This document shows positions 8,444 through 16,612 of a stretch of DNA of 64,000 nt, piece by piece (position 1 is the stretch's first letter; each line of letters begins with the position of its first letter). The stretch is taken from the NCBI RefSeq assembly GCF_000695255.1, contig NZ_JMIB01000027.1:186001-250000 (forward strand). The letters run 5' to 3'. The notes below the pieces were generated by a model, which was not told the DNA's origin, made no database searches, and saw only the letters and a list, made by a program, of their open reading frames with translations. Origin of the DNA: Photobacterium galatheae (lineage in GTDB: Bacteria > Pseudomonadota > Gammaproteobacteria > Enterobacterales > Vibrionaceae). The position numbers and the translations under genes were made by a program.

Positions 8444-8899
8444 ATGAGCGACATGTTTACCAGTAGTAGTCATATCATCATGCTGCTCGGGGCATTTCTG
8501 ATTGCACTTGAGATGCTCACCGGTATTTCAGCATTGTTTCTTTTGGTTCTTGGCGCCATTTTCCTGCTGACTGGCGGAATCATGGAAGCGACCGGGCTCA
8601 CAAGCACACCCATGATTGTTGCCCTCGTTGCCTCACTCGCCGTTGCGGCATTTTTCGCCCTGAAGGTTTGGGGGAAAAATGACAACAAGGCGAGAGGGAC
8701 TGTCGACGGGAACCTTTATGAAGGTGAGACGTTTGTCTTAGCAGAAGATCTTTCGGCAGACACCCACACCGAAGTCCATGTCTTTGGTCTGAAATGGCGT
8801 TGCCGGGTTGAAGCCGGTCATCCCCCCATCCGGGCTGGAGATGAAGTCGTTATTGTGAAAGCCGACGTCGGAAAAATCACAGTGCGTAAATACGGTTAA
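8444..8899 (+). CDS. NfeD-like membrane protein
   Basis: 151 residues with membrane segments in the first ~75 residues and a C-terminal OB-fold-like soluble domain (GTVDGNLYEGETFVLAEDL...VKADVGKITVRKYG) as in the NfeD/YbbL family. The gene starts two bases after the stomatin stop, so they form an operon and very likely a complex controlling membrane organisation or protein quality. A terminator follows. Confidence 0.85.
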   Translation: MSDMFTSSSHIIMLLGAFLIALEMLTGISALFLLVLGAIFLLTGGIMEATGLTSTPMIVALVASLAVAAFFALKVWGKNDNKARGTVDGNLYEGETFVLAEDLSADTHTEVHVFGLKWRCRVEAGHPPIRAGDEVVIVKADVGKITVRKYG

Positions 8900-8936
8900 A
8901 TCAATCTTCGCAATGCTGTCTTACAAGCTGTAAAAG

Positions 8937-8970
8937 AAAAGGCTCTCAAATCGAAATCTGAGAGCCTTTC
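8937..8970 (+). terminator. Terminator of the stomatin-NfeD operon
   Basis: Eleven-base-pair stem AAAGGCTCTCA/TGAGAGCCTTT. The A and T flanks let it work in both directions, also serving the converging gene at 9056. Confidence 0.9.
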
Positions 8971-9055
8971 TACTTTTGTGAGCAAATACCGCTCAAATGC
9001 ATCTGAACAAATCAATCTCAGGCCACTGGGTGCCTGGGCTTGTTTCCAGGCGGTG

Positions 9056-10174
9056 TTATTTGATCACGGTCAGCGTTCTGTAAACTTGCTGACTGTTACC
9101 CGCATAATCCATCGACTCAATCCCGACATGATAGTCTTTACCAAGGCTCAGCCCTTTCGCTTGCACAGACCACTCGCTATCCGAAAATACGTTGTAAGTC
9201 TTGTTGTCTACCGTCACCTGAATACTGGCAGCTTCACCAACCGTACCAGAAATCTGAACGGTGCCATCCGCCTGCATCACAGGAAAGTCCGCCACAGAAA
9301 TCTCAGGGGCATATGTATCAATCGTCAACCCGTTAGACACGCTACGGATATCGCCAAATGGCGAGTATGAATCAACCACCCACCTATAATTACCGTCTTG
9401 TAGGGTGTCTTCAAATGTGACCGACCAACGACCATCCTTGCCTGCATCTGTCGACAACACAACACCATTTAATCGCAAGTGAACCTCAGAATAAGGCGTT
9501 GTCATCCCATCAAAAATCAGGTGACTTCGTTGCTTTGTGACATCATCGTATCGTACCCCAGAGTCACTGAAGGAACTCAGCGAGCCATCTAAGAAGTGCG
9601 GGCGATGTTCACCCTGTGCGCGGAAAGTGTGACTGACGATGTTACCGGCAACATCAATCGCCGTGAGATCGACACGCTCACCAACCCTTACAGGGCCTAA
9701 ATTGATATCCCAGTGACCGTTTTCATCGACAAACCCATCAATGCGCTTACCGTTTGCCGTACCATACACAGATGATGAAGGTTCACCCTGCCCAGACAAA
9801 ACCAATTCTCCATCAGTAAAGTTTTGCTCATAGGTGATGTCGGTGGAAGTATCGATAATGATTGAAGAGGAAACTTTCTCCCCATGACTTTCAGCAATCA
9901 GGGGGTATTGACCATCAGCAAGCGGCATCGATTGCCAGAAAAAGAAGCCTTCAGAATTTGTTTTGGTTTTAAACTGAATACCGTTCAGCGTAATTTGTAC
10001 ATCGCTGTTTGGTTCAGCAACCCCAACAAATTCCGGTTGGATGATTTGTGTAATACCATCATGTGCACTCGCTCCGGTATCAGAGCCAGCAGACAGACCG
10101 ATATTCAGCCCGGATGCCTGAGCAACACAAGGAAGGATGGCAAAAGCAATACTGACCGCGAGAATCTTCTTCAT
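9056..10174 (-). CDS. Secreted protein with bacterial Ig-like repeats
   Basis: 372 residues. A signal peptide (MKKILAVSIAFAILPCVAQA) precedes several ~90-residue beta-sandwich units. Each has the pattern PEFxGxAEPNSDVQITLNG...SEGFFFW / DENGHWDINL / KDGRWSVTFED...DGNYRWVVDSY / SGTVGEAASIQVTVDNK, typical of Big_6/BapA-type Ig domains in adhesins and periplasmic proteins. No cell-wall or autotransporter anchor is seen, so it is probably periplasmic or exported. ATG behind TTAAGGAAAA. The extended promoter element lies ~70 bp upstream. Confidence 0.7.
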   Translation of the reverse strand: MKKILAVSIAFAILPCVAQASGLNIGLSAGSDTGASAHDGITQIIQPEFVGVAEPNSDVQITLNGIQFKTKTNSEGFFFWQSMPLADGQYPLIAESHGEKVSSSIIIDTSTDITYEQNFTDGELVLSGQGEPSSSVYGTANGKRIDGFVDENGHWDINLGPVRVGERVDLTAIDVAGNIVSHTFRAQGEHRPHFLDGSLSSFSDSGVRYDDVTKQRSHLIFDGMTTPYSEVHLRLNGVVLSTDAGKDGRWSVTFEDTLQDGNYRWVVDSYSPFGDIRSVSNGLTIDTYAPEISVADFPVMQADGTVQISGTVGEAASIQVTVDNKTYNVFSDSEWSVQAKGLSLGKDYHVGIESMDYAGNSQQVYRTLTVIK

Positions 10175-10240
10175 CTATTTTCCTTAAAACAATATTTATC
10201 CAAATTTTCAGTTTGAGTAGAGAAAATACCCTCAACTCAA

Positions 10241-10258
10241 CCGTCCTCATATTGCCAT
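10241..10258 (-). promoter_or_regulatory. Promoter-like extended motif for the Ig-like gene
   Basis: On the minus strand GATGGCAATATGAGGACGG, -10 hexamer TATGAG at 10251-10246. Predicted start ~65 nt before the ATG at 10174. Confidence 0.5.
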
Positions 10259-10473
10259 CAAATAAAATCAAAATAAACATGTACTTAGCATATTTTTTGC
10301 TATAAAAATATTATTTAGTTTATCAATAATAGTGTTAATGGTGATGTTAGGAATCCATGTGTCACGCCACCAGCGTTCAGGGAATCATCCATGTCAATCA
10401 TAGCTTTCAGTCGCAACACGATAAATGTTGAGAGAGAAAAGCCCTACGAAGAACTGACTTTTTGCGACGCAGG

Positions 10474-11319
10474 TTAATCTATCCAGCGCCCGGATACACC
10501 CCATTCCATCAGGTAATATTGAAATGTCAGGTAAGCGTTGAAATCGTCAGCGTACAATATAAAGCCATCAGAACGATTCGGTGGGCAATGTTGATAGGGC
10601 GAGAGTTCAATCAATTCTTTGAGGCCAAAGTCCTTTCGCATTTTTTTCGCTCTCTCCATCAATTCATGACTCCCTATACCAACATCTATAAAACAAAATG
10701 TCTTCATTACCTTCCCCTGGGCTTGCTGCATTTCGTAGGCTGATTTTATTGCCGCTTCTTCTCTGCTCAATTGCCCGACAGCTTCTTTGAAAAGCTCATA
10801 TCTCACTTCTGACATTTCGACAACACGCCCATGCTCATCCTTCAAGAGCAAAAAATTATGTGTACCATTGAATAGATTCATAAAAAAAGAAGTCGTCTGC
10901 GCTGTGAACGAATCAATCACCGTGAAAGTTAAGTCCTCTTGATACGCTAGCCTTCTCGGCTTGGTTAATCTTTCTGCATCAAGGCAGTTGTGACATGAAT
11001 TTGTAAGCTCAGTCACTTCGAATTGTGCCTTCGGGTGCTGGATACATTTGGTGTTGAACGCGAGATGCTCAGGTAAATCATTACAATGTTCGAGCCCTGA
11101 AATGTACGCTTTCGGACCTTTTATGGTTATTTTTTCCCCGATGTACTCAGATTGAGACTTTTCAATTCTGTAATGGTCTTCCTCAACTAGCCATAGGAAA
11201 GACAGGCAAACAATAAAAGGTAAAAGGAGCGTGATGTTTAACATGGCAATCTTCGTTTTATTCAAGGGTAGAAGATTCGCGCTGGGTATGTCTAACTCAG
11301 GTAAGTCTGGTTCTTTCAT
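10474..11319 (-). CDS. Membrane-anchored hypothetical protein
   Basis: 281 residues from the ATG of MKEPDLPELD. One membrane segment (about residues 26-45, LNITLLLPFIVCLSFLWLV) separates a short proline-rich cytoplasmic tail from a large domain with several cysteines (HCND, KCIQH, SCHNCLDAE, TFCFID, HCPPN), consistent with a periplasmic, disulfide-containing or metal-binding protein. Not recognised. An upstream in-frame GTG would add seven residues. Confidence 0.6.
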   Translation of the reverse strand: MKEPDLPELDIPSANLLPLNKTKIAMLNITLLLPFIVCLSFLWLVEEDHYRIEKSQSEYIGEKITIKGPKAYISGLEHCNDLPEHLAFNTKCIQHPKAQFEVTELTNSCHNCLDAERLTKPRRLAYQEDLTFTVIDSFTAQTTSFFMNLFNGTHNFLLLKDEHGRVVEMSEVRYELFKEAVGQLSREEAAIKSAYEMQQAQGKVMKTFCFIDVGIGSHELMERAKKMRKDFGLKELIELSPYQHCPPNRSDGFILYADDFNAYLTFQYYLMEWGVSGRWID

Positions 11320-11517
11320 CGTCACACCGTAAATTCTCACCAGATCTTGCAGAAGCCGTCACTCAAAAGATCCTTTAAAAAAGGCCTGATTCTCAAGCGC
11401 GCAAGATTCTTTCTTGCTCAAACCAGTAAGTACGGATGATGACAAGGACACAAATTGAGATATAAATCACGAAATTTAAGGGAGGACGCATCAAAAAGCG
11501 GCGCAATCATTTCAAAG

Positions 11518-11565
11518 TGAAACTATGATTTCACAAAAATCGAGATAAATGAAAGTATAGTTTCA
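11518..11565. promoter_or_regulatory. HipB-type operator pair 1
   Basis: Two 16-bp inverted repeats of the form TGAAA-N6-TTTCA at 11518-11533 (TGAAACTATGATTTCA) and 11550-11565 (TGAAAGTATAGTTTCA), 32 bp apart centre to centre, i.e. three helical turns. Confidence 0.75.
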
Positions 11566-11754
11566 CCCAATTCAAATCAATCATCCAAACGATACGCTCA
11601 GGGTTCAGCCCAGACAAAACTCGGCAATTGGGTTCCGGATTGATTAGAACCGTATGTCTACTTTCCGAATATGTCAGTGTTTATGAATACCACTCATGAT
11701 GCATATCACAAAAATAAGCGCATATCGCGAGGAGAACTTCGCATGCCTTATCAG

Positions 11755-11802
11755 TGAAACTATGATTTCATCATGACTGATTTTAGTGAAATCATAGTTT
11801 CA
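11755..11802. promoter_or_regulatory. HipB-type operator pair 2
   Basis: TGAAACTATGATTTCA at 11755-11770 and TGAAATCATAGTTTCA at 11787-11802, again 32 bp apart. Confidence 0.75.
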
Positions 11803-11845
11803 TCCATGCCTTTAATCGCCTCTGTTCCCTTTGATCAATTTGTAG

Positions 11846-11910
11846 TTGATCTAAGAACGCAGGTGAAACTATAATTTCATTACCCATTGATAAGTGAAAG
11901 TGTAATTTCA
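11846..11910 (+). promoter_or_regulatory. hipB promoter with operator pair 3
   Basis: A -35 TTGATC (11846-11851), 18-bp spacer and -10 TATAAT (11870-11875). The -10 sits inside operator TGAAACTATAATTTCA (11864-11879). The second operator TGAAAGTGTAATTTCA (11895-11910) lies in the short leader and ends two bases before the start codon. Spacing within the pair is 31 bp. Binding would block both RNA polymerase and translation start, implying autorepression. Confidence 0.75.
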
Positions 11911-11912
11911 TT

Positions 11913-12230
11913 ATGGTCAAGAAAATCATTCAGACGAAGCGCGGGGCCATTGTGTTCCCGAAGCATCAGAAAGTGCTACAAAACCTCGGTGAGAACCTAA
12001 CGCTCGCGATGAAACGCCGGGGGATCAGCCAGGACATGATGCACAAAAGAACCGGGATTTCAAAGCCGACGCTCCGAAAGATTGTGAAAGGTGATCCATC
12101 CGTGTCGATTGGTCACTATGTGAATGTGCTTGTCGTCCTTGGTCTGTTGGAAGATCTGGGCAAGGTTGCATTAGATGATGAACTGGGTAGGAAACTTCAG
12201 GACATCGAACTGTTAAAAAGAAAACGATAA
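11913..12230 (+). CDS. HTH regulator of a HipBA-like toxin-antitoxin module
   Basis: 105 residues. An Xre/Cro-type helix-turn-helix occupies residues ~26-80 (LTLAMKRRGISQDMMHKRTGISKPTLRKIVKGDPSVSIGHYVNVLVVLGL), preceded by a basic arm and followed by a short lysine/arginine tail. In HipBA systems the HipB dimer binds TGAAA-type palindromes and neutralises the HipA kinase. Six such palindromes lie directly upstream. The kinase gene begins 12 bases after this stop. Confidence 0.85.
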   Translation: MVKKIIQTKRGAIVFPKHQKVLQNLGENLTLAMKRRGISQDMMHKRTGISKPTLRKIVKGDPSVSIGHYVNVLVVLGLLEDLGKVALDDELGRKLQDIELLKRKR

Positions 12231-12242
12231 GGGCAATTGAGC

Positions 12243-13490
12243 ATGGAAATCTTCGTTTATGCCGATTGGATTGACACAGAGAAACCAATGCGGGTCGGTA
12301 CGTTGCGTTCTTCCCAGATTCGCGGACATGAGCACTTTAGCTTTACATATGATCCGGTGTGGCTAACGTCCCCGTACATCCACCAAATCGACCCTGCCCT
12401 TCATTTGTATATGGGCGAGCAACATGCAACAGATGACAGAAACTTTAAAGTTTTCTTAGACTCATGCCCAGACCGTTGGGGCCGGTTACTCATGCAACGC
12501 AGAGAAGCAGTGATTGCCCGCAACGAACAGCGCCGGGCAAGGAAGTTATTTGAAACAGACTATCTATTAGGCGTGCATGACTCGTTTCGAATGGGAGCGC
12601 TGCGTTTTTGCACTTCCCATGATGGCCCTTTTCTTGATAACAATGACGATTTGGCTGCTCCAGCAATCACTTCACTGCCAGAGCTGCAGCAAGCCGCAAA
12701 TGGGGTAGAAGATAAGCCTGATTTTGAGAACCCTGATTATCTCAAGTGGCTCAATATGCTGATCTCTCCCGGTTCGTCGTTGGGGGGTGCCCGCCCGAAA
12801 GCTTCCGTAAGGGAAGTTGATAACTCGCTCTGGTTAGCCAAGTTCCCAAGCCGATATGATGAATACGATATTGGGCTGTGGGAGTTTGTGGTGTACCAAA
12901 TGGCCTTAGCCGCCGGGATCACTATGGCTGAATCTAAGGTACAGTCAGTCGGGACACAACATCATATCTTTCTCACCAAACGGTTCGACCGTCTAGAAAA
13001 TGGAAGAAGGCTTCATTTCACTTCCGCAATGACCCAGCTGGAGTATTTTGATGGCCATGACGACGGTGCAAGCTATCTTGAGCTGGCTGAGTTCCTCATC
13101 CAGAATGGCTCAAACACACAGGAAGATTTAGAACAGCTCTGGACGCGGATTCTATTCAATATCATGGTTTCCAATAGCGATGATCATCTGCGCAATCATG
13201 GCTTCATTTTTGATACAACCGGTTGGCGATTATCACCGGCGTACGACATTAACCCGACCCTCAATGCGACGGGGTTACACCTGAACATTGATGATGTCAG
13301 CAATGCGCTTGAAGTTGATCTTGCCTTTGAGGTCGCGGAGTACTTTCAGGTCGATGCCGGCAAACAAGATGAAATTTACCAAAAAGTAAAAAATGCGGTC
13401 TCAACATGGGAAATACTCGCCAAACAAGCCGGCATCAGCAAAGGCGAACGGGATTTACTCAGAGATTGTTTTTGGGTGCCTGAGTCATGA
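12243..13490 (+). CDS. HipA-like serine/threonine kinase toxin
   Basis: 415 residues, usual HipA length (~440). N-terminal domain (residues ~1-110), then a phosphate-binding/autophosphorylation loop (PGSSLGGARPKA) and the catalytic core NIMVSNSDDHLRNHGF with the Asp and Asn of the HipA active site, followed by SPAYDINP. Characterised HipA kinases phosphorylate glutamyl-tRNA synthetase or related targets and arrest growth; the target here is unknown. Start chosen at the ATG behind AAGGGC; a TTG two codons earlier is possible. Operon with the HTH gene. It may stabilise the replicon by post-segregational killing (inference). Confidence 0.88.
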   Translation: MEIFVYADWIDTEKPMRVGTLRSSQIRGHEHFSFTYDPVWLTSPYIHQIDPALHLYMGEQHATDDRNFKVFLDSCPDRWGRLLMQRREAVIARNEQRRARKLFETDYLLGVHDSFRMGALRFCTSHDGPFLDNNDDLAAPAITSLPELQQAANGVEDKPDFENPDYLKWLNMLISPGSSLGGARPKASVREVDNSLWLAKFPSRYDEYDIGLWEFVVYQMALAAGITMAESKVQSVGTQHHIFLTKRFDRLENGRRLHFTSAMTQLEYFDGHDDGASYLELAEFLIQNGSNTQEDLEQLWTRILFNIMVSNSDDHLRNHGFIFDTTGWRLSPAYDINPTLNATGLHLNIDDVSNALEVDLAFEVAEYFQVDAGKQDEIYQKVKNAVSTWEILAKQAGISKGERDLLRDCFWVPES

Positions 13491-13494
13491 ATGC

Positions 13495-13571
13495 AATCGG
13501 TCAGCGTCATTTCCGCAATAGGCTCATGCTCGCAATAGCTCATTTTCGCAATAGGCTCATGCTGACCGATT
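13495..13571. repeat. Tandem repeats flanked by an 11-bp inverted repeat after hipA
   Basis: AATCGGTCAGC (13495-13505) pairs with GCTGACCGATT (13561-13571). Between them are CGCAATAGGCTCATGCT at 13514-13530, the variant CGCAATAGCTCATTTT at 13531-13546, and an exact copy of the first at 13547-13563. No T tract follows, so this is not a standard terminator. Confidence 0.7.
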
Positions 13572-13780
13572 ACCCAAAACGGGGCTGTCTTGTCGCAGTC
13601 TCGTTCCATTTCAGACCTCTATTTTCCTGCAATCCCTAAGGCATCTGAAACCGGCTCATCTGAAACCACGACTCACCTAAAATCCAAGCCCTATTCAACC
13701 CCGGGAATCAATTCATGGTGCTTTCGATTGTCGGCGCAGGCAGTGCCAGCAATCGCCCCAGACGATTCAAAGTATGATGC

Positions 13781-14422
13781 TCACTTTTTCTCTTGTACGA
13801 ACTGCATCATTGCTTGTGTGGTCTCCAGGACCACAGCCCCTGCAGCAGCCATCTCATCAATCGATGATTGTGCCTGCGCTTCGAAAACAGGCTTTGTGGC
13901 CTCAAGATTAAGGGCTGGGATGAACCCCGCCTCAATCAGCTCAAGCACAGTCAATCGAACACAAAAGTCCAGCGCTAATCCGCCCACCAGCACATATTTG
14001 ATCTTGTGCTTGTTCAGGAACTCTACAATCCCGGTGGATCGTGTTCTGGCGAAATCGTGCCATAAAGCGCCATATGGATGGCAATCGACTTCTTCACCTT
14101 TTTTAATGGAGAGATCGTATTCTTCTGGACGATGGAGGCCATCGATCACATCCGCACCCAATGTATTCGCGACACAATGCTGGTTCCAAGTAATATCCGC
14201 GTTTGGATAACCTTCGAGTTTTGTGCCCATTGGCTTTTCTTTGGTCGCCTCGTAGACCGCGCCCTTTGGGTGCCAGTCTTGACTGAGGATGTTGAAATCA
14301 GCCGCTTCAAACATTTTGTTCATATGCGGCAGAATCTGGAGTGCACCGGTCACTGGCAACTCTTGAGGGCATATTTCCGTGAAACCGTTTTGAGGGTCGA
14401 CGTGAATTGCAGCAATTTTCAT
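13781..14422 (-). CDS. pncA: Nicotinamidase
   Basis: 213 residues, the same length as E. coli PncA. Hydrolyses nicotinamide to nicotinate and ammonia, the entry step of the PncA-PncB route of NAD salvage. The catalytic triad is visible as Asp9 (HVDPQNGF), Lys108 (SIKKGEEVD) and Cys154 (LALDFCVRLTV), with metal ligands Asp49/His51 (SQDWHP) and His82. Start fixed by AAAGGTG before MKIAAIHV. The promoter -35 box lies inside an NrtR operator, so it is presumably repressed when NAD supply is adequate, together with nrtR and pncB-nadE. Confidence 0.93.
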   Translation of the reverse strand: MKIAAIHVDPQNGFTEICPQELPVTGALQILPHMNKMFEAADFNILSQDWHPKGAVYEATKEKPMGTKLEGYPNADITWNQHCVANTLGADVIDGLHRPEEYDLSIKKGEEVDCHPYGALWHDFARTRSTGIVEFLNKHKIKYVLVGGLALDFCVRLTVLELIEAGFIPALNLEATKPVFEAQAQSSIDEMAAAGAVVLETTQAMMQFVQEKK

Positions 14423-14485
14423 GACATACACCTTTCGATTTGAATCCTTCGTATCGTGATGATCGCTCATCACCTCAAGGCCATG

Positions 14486-14528
14486 ATGTTATGACGCACA
14501 CTTAATTATGTCAATATGAATTACATAA
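14486..14528 (-). promoter_or_regulatory. pncA promoter with NrtR operator
   Basis: A 23-bp site TTATGTCAAT...ATTACATAA at 14506-14528. On the minus strand its ATTGACATAA half supplies the -35 TTGACA (14514-14509), with a 17-bp spacer and -10 TAACAT (14491-14486). The half-sites are the same as at nrtR and pncB-nadE. Confidence 0.85.
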
Positions 14529-14596
14529 TCGAAATAAGGTCGCACGACGCATCAGAAATCAAACCAGTGATTTTAGTACGTTAACTTGTGAATTAT

Positions 14597-14619
14597 TTTT
14601 GTAATTAAGAATGACATAA
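14597..14619 (+). promoter_or_regulatory. Additional NrtR-type operator, no clear client gene
   Basis: TTTTGTAATT...ATGACATAA matches the other three NrtR sites with few changes and faces right. It lies ~90 bp beyond the pncA site. No well-supported gene follows; only short frames at 14627 (49 codons) and 14653 (71 codons), both without ribosome-binding sites. It may be an auxiliary pncA operator or a relic. Confidence 0.6.
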
Positions 14620-14864
14620 AACACACATGGAAGAGAACGGACGCTCACACAGATGGCAAATGCACCCTTTGATTCTCGTCACCCACTCAGGTCACCATTC
14701 ACTCAAGTCGATTCAGGGTATTTGGGATGGCCTTCTTCACAGCCTGAAAGTATACAGTCAAACATCAGTCCCCTGAGCCCCCCTTCCAAGAACAGAATGC
14801 CTGACAATCCCAGGCATGATTGCCGGCCGAAAAGAACACGGATCATTAAAATTCAACAAAAAGC

Positions 14865-14898
14865 TTGAGTTTAAAATCAACATAGCAATATAATGACA
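14865..14898 (+). promoter_or_regulatory. Promoter of the structured RNA, extended-motif type
   Basis: A -35 TTGAGT (14865-14870), 18-bp spacer and -10 TATAAT (14889-14894) within ATAGCAATATAATGACA. Predicted start about 14901. Confidence 0.7.
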
Positions 14899-14900
14899 GC

Positions 14901-15240
14901 GCACCTGCTAATCGCAAGCAGGTCAAACCACACGGTTCTAGAGCGTGTGGATAAAGAAACAGCATTGAGCGCGAGAGGCACTCCGACTCGGGTGTGAATG
15001 CTGTTTGCGTAAGCGATCACGTTTAAGAACGCACACGCCCCACATAATTCGGAAAACACCCCTAGGTCATAGTTCGTTTTTACCTAGCACGGGTCAGCGA
15101 CGTGGATGCATACACGGTTCGTTACGTTGTGGGGCTTACCTTTTTACCAGTAGCGAATTACCAGTAGCGAAGCCTTTACCGGTAGCAAAGTCGAATCTAT
15201 CATGAAAGGCAAAATCGTTCTTTAACGCACTGCTTTTTTT
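14901..15240 (+). ncRNA. Large structured RNA candidate, ~340 nt
   Basis: No plausible reading frame, but a promoter at its head and a dense set of helices. ACCTGCT/AGCAGGT (14903-14923). CCACACG/CGTGTGG (14928-14950). A 10-bp AAACAGCATT/AATGCTGTTT (14957-15006) enclosing further pairs. A long-range GCCCCACA/TGTGGGGC (15037-15044 with 15128-15135) enclosing ACCC-CTAGGT/ACCTAG-GGGT (15058-15094) and CGTG/CACG (15101-15116). Three TTACC(A/G)GTAGC(G/A)AA repeats follow (15144-15189), and a T7 run ends at 15240. It does not show the conserved cores of tmRNA, RNase P or 6S RNA. The 3' end is uncertain. Confidence 0.6.
15144..15189 (+). repeat. Three copies of a 14-nt repeat
   Basis: TTACCAGTAGCGAA at 15144-15157 and 15158-15171, and TTACCGGTAGCAAA at 15176-15189. 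They form the 3' portion of the structured RNA candidate, after its closing helix. Confidence 0.8.
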
Positions 15241-15276
15241 GATCAAAATCCTTTATTTCAATATAAATAAAGAAAA

Positions 15277-16485
15277 ATGATTCAGACAACCAACCTCAAT
15301 TCAACCGAAGAACGTCTCAAAAAGGCAATTCAACAGGCTGCCGTATCAACATTTAGCACACCGATTCTGATTGCAATCTTCTTCTTTAGTCTTAATTTCT
15401 TTCATGATGATGGAAATTTAGACTTTTCCACATGCTATTGGGTCGTGTTCGCTTTCGCTCTGTGCTCAATGTCTGATTTTTTTGACTATTACACGAGGCT
15501 TCGCTCCCCCCATCCCATTGATTTCATCTCTGTGGCAAAAAAACTAAAAACATTCAAACATCGCTCACCAGTGCCTTCATTATCGATTTTGAAGCAATTG
15601 GCGATGATTTCGCTCACCATCACAATTTTGAGTGACCTTGCGTCAAAGTATCTGATTGAGAGCGTTATTGTTGACTCGATCCCCGCTCAGGAAATCAATG
15701 AAATCGCGTTAATGGTCTCATTAATTGCGACCATCGTGATTGCGGTTGCCTCAATTGTCTCCCAACCCTCTCACCATGACGTTGGCATTCAAAATGTAAA
15801 GCTGGAACTTCTCCTGGTCGCCACACTCCTCTTGCTGGGACTCACCTCAATCATCAATATCAACAAAAATTATGCGGTTGTACAATTCGAAAATCACGTT
15901 AAAAATCAGAAGGATAGTAGAAACATCCGGGTCAGCCACACGATCACAGGAGATTATCTGCCCTCTGAACTATTGGCCCCAACGATATACGGCAATGAGC
16001 AACTGGCTGCGAAGCTCCTGTCCTCACTCCATGCAGATGATTTCAAAAAGCACCCTGATCTGGCGCGTGTGATTGCTCAGGCACTTTACGCAAATGCTCA
16101 CATCAACATTGAAGCGGACAAGAAAGCACAGACAAAACATCGCCGCTTCCCGAATGCCACACAATACCATGCAAAAGATGAGTCAGTACTCAGGATGTTC
16201 ATTGAAGGTGACATTCAGGGGTTTACCAAGGAATCGGTGAAGATCATTCAAGAAAGCAGCTTACAGACGGCTCCAAACGGCTCTTACGCGGTGAGCCTGC
16301 TTCTTCATTTAATTGATGCCGAATTCATTCAAGTGAACGGCATCCAGCCGAACACCAAGAGCAGGGCCAGCACTGAGATTGAAGCGGAAACACGGGGACA
16401 AGATATAGAAAAGTTGCTGGAACTGCACGAGTTCCTGACCCAGCCGGACACAAAATATCACGTGGACAACTTGAAGAATAAGTGA
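15277..16485 (+). CDS. Polytopic membrane protein, hypothetical
   Basis: 402 residues. Four likely membrane segments in the first ~210 residues (around 22-45, 53-72, 105-128 with 142-165, and 178-198), then a ~200-residue soluble, mostly helical C-terminal domain ending in charged sequence. Not recognised. It begins 37 bp after the T run that ends the structured RNA candidate, so the RNA could be its leader or a neighbour. A weak AAAGA precedes the ATG. Confidence 0.65.
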   Translation: MIQTTNLNSTEERLKKAIQQAAVSTFSTPILIAIFFFSLNFFHDDGNLDFSTCYWVVFAFALCSMSDFFDYYTRLRSPHPIDFISVAKKLKTFKHRSPVPSLSILKQLAMISLTITILSDLASKYLIESVIVDSIPAQEINEIALMVSLIATIVIAVASIVSQPSHHDVGIQNVKLELLLVATLLLLGLTSIININKNYAVVQFENHVKNQKDSRNIRVSHTITGDYLPSELLAPTIYGNEQLAAKLLSSLHADDFKKHPDLARVIAQALYANAHINIEADKKAQTKHRRFPNATQYHAKDESVLRMFIEGDIQGFTKESVKIIQESSLQTAPNGSYAVSLLLHLIDAEFIQVNGIQPNTKSRASTEIEAETRGQDIEKLLELHEFLTQPDTKYHVDNLKNK

Positions 16486-16533
16486 TTCCAGAATCACATT
16501 TTTTATGTGCTGAGCAGGTATGAATGACTCAAA

Positions 16534-16580
16534 AGGCACCCCCAATGTTCAGAAGAACACCAAGAGACAGGTGCCTCTTT
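16534..16580 (+). terminator. Terminator-like hairpin after 15277-16485
   Basis: AGGCACC (16534-16540) pairs with GGTGCCT (16570-16576) across a 29-nt loop, followed by CTTT. Long loop, moderate strength. Confidence 0.5.
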
Positions 16581-16612
16581 CCCGCTCACGATTTCTCAAT
16601 TCATTGATCAAT

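Noticed and set aside
11518-11910. CRISPR array in front of hipB
   Set aside because: The repeats are 16-bp palindromes in pairs with irregular gaps, no spacers of constant length, no cas genes.
13590-14210. 206-codon plus-strand frame over pncA
   Set aside because: Antisense to a confident nicotinamidase; product has no recognisable features.
14653-15205. Short frames at 14653-14868 and 15005-15205
   Set aside because: No ribosome-binding sites; the second runs through the structured RNA candidate and its repeats.
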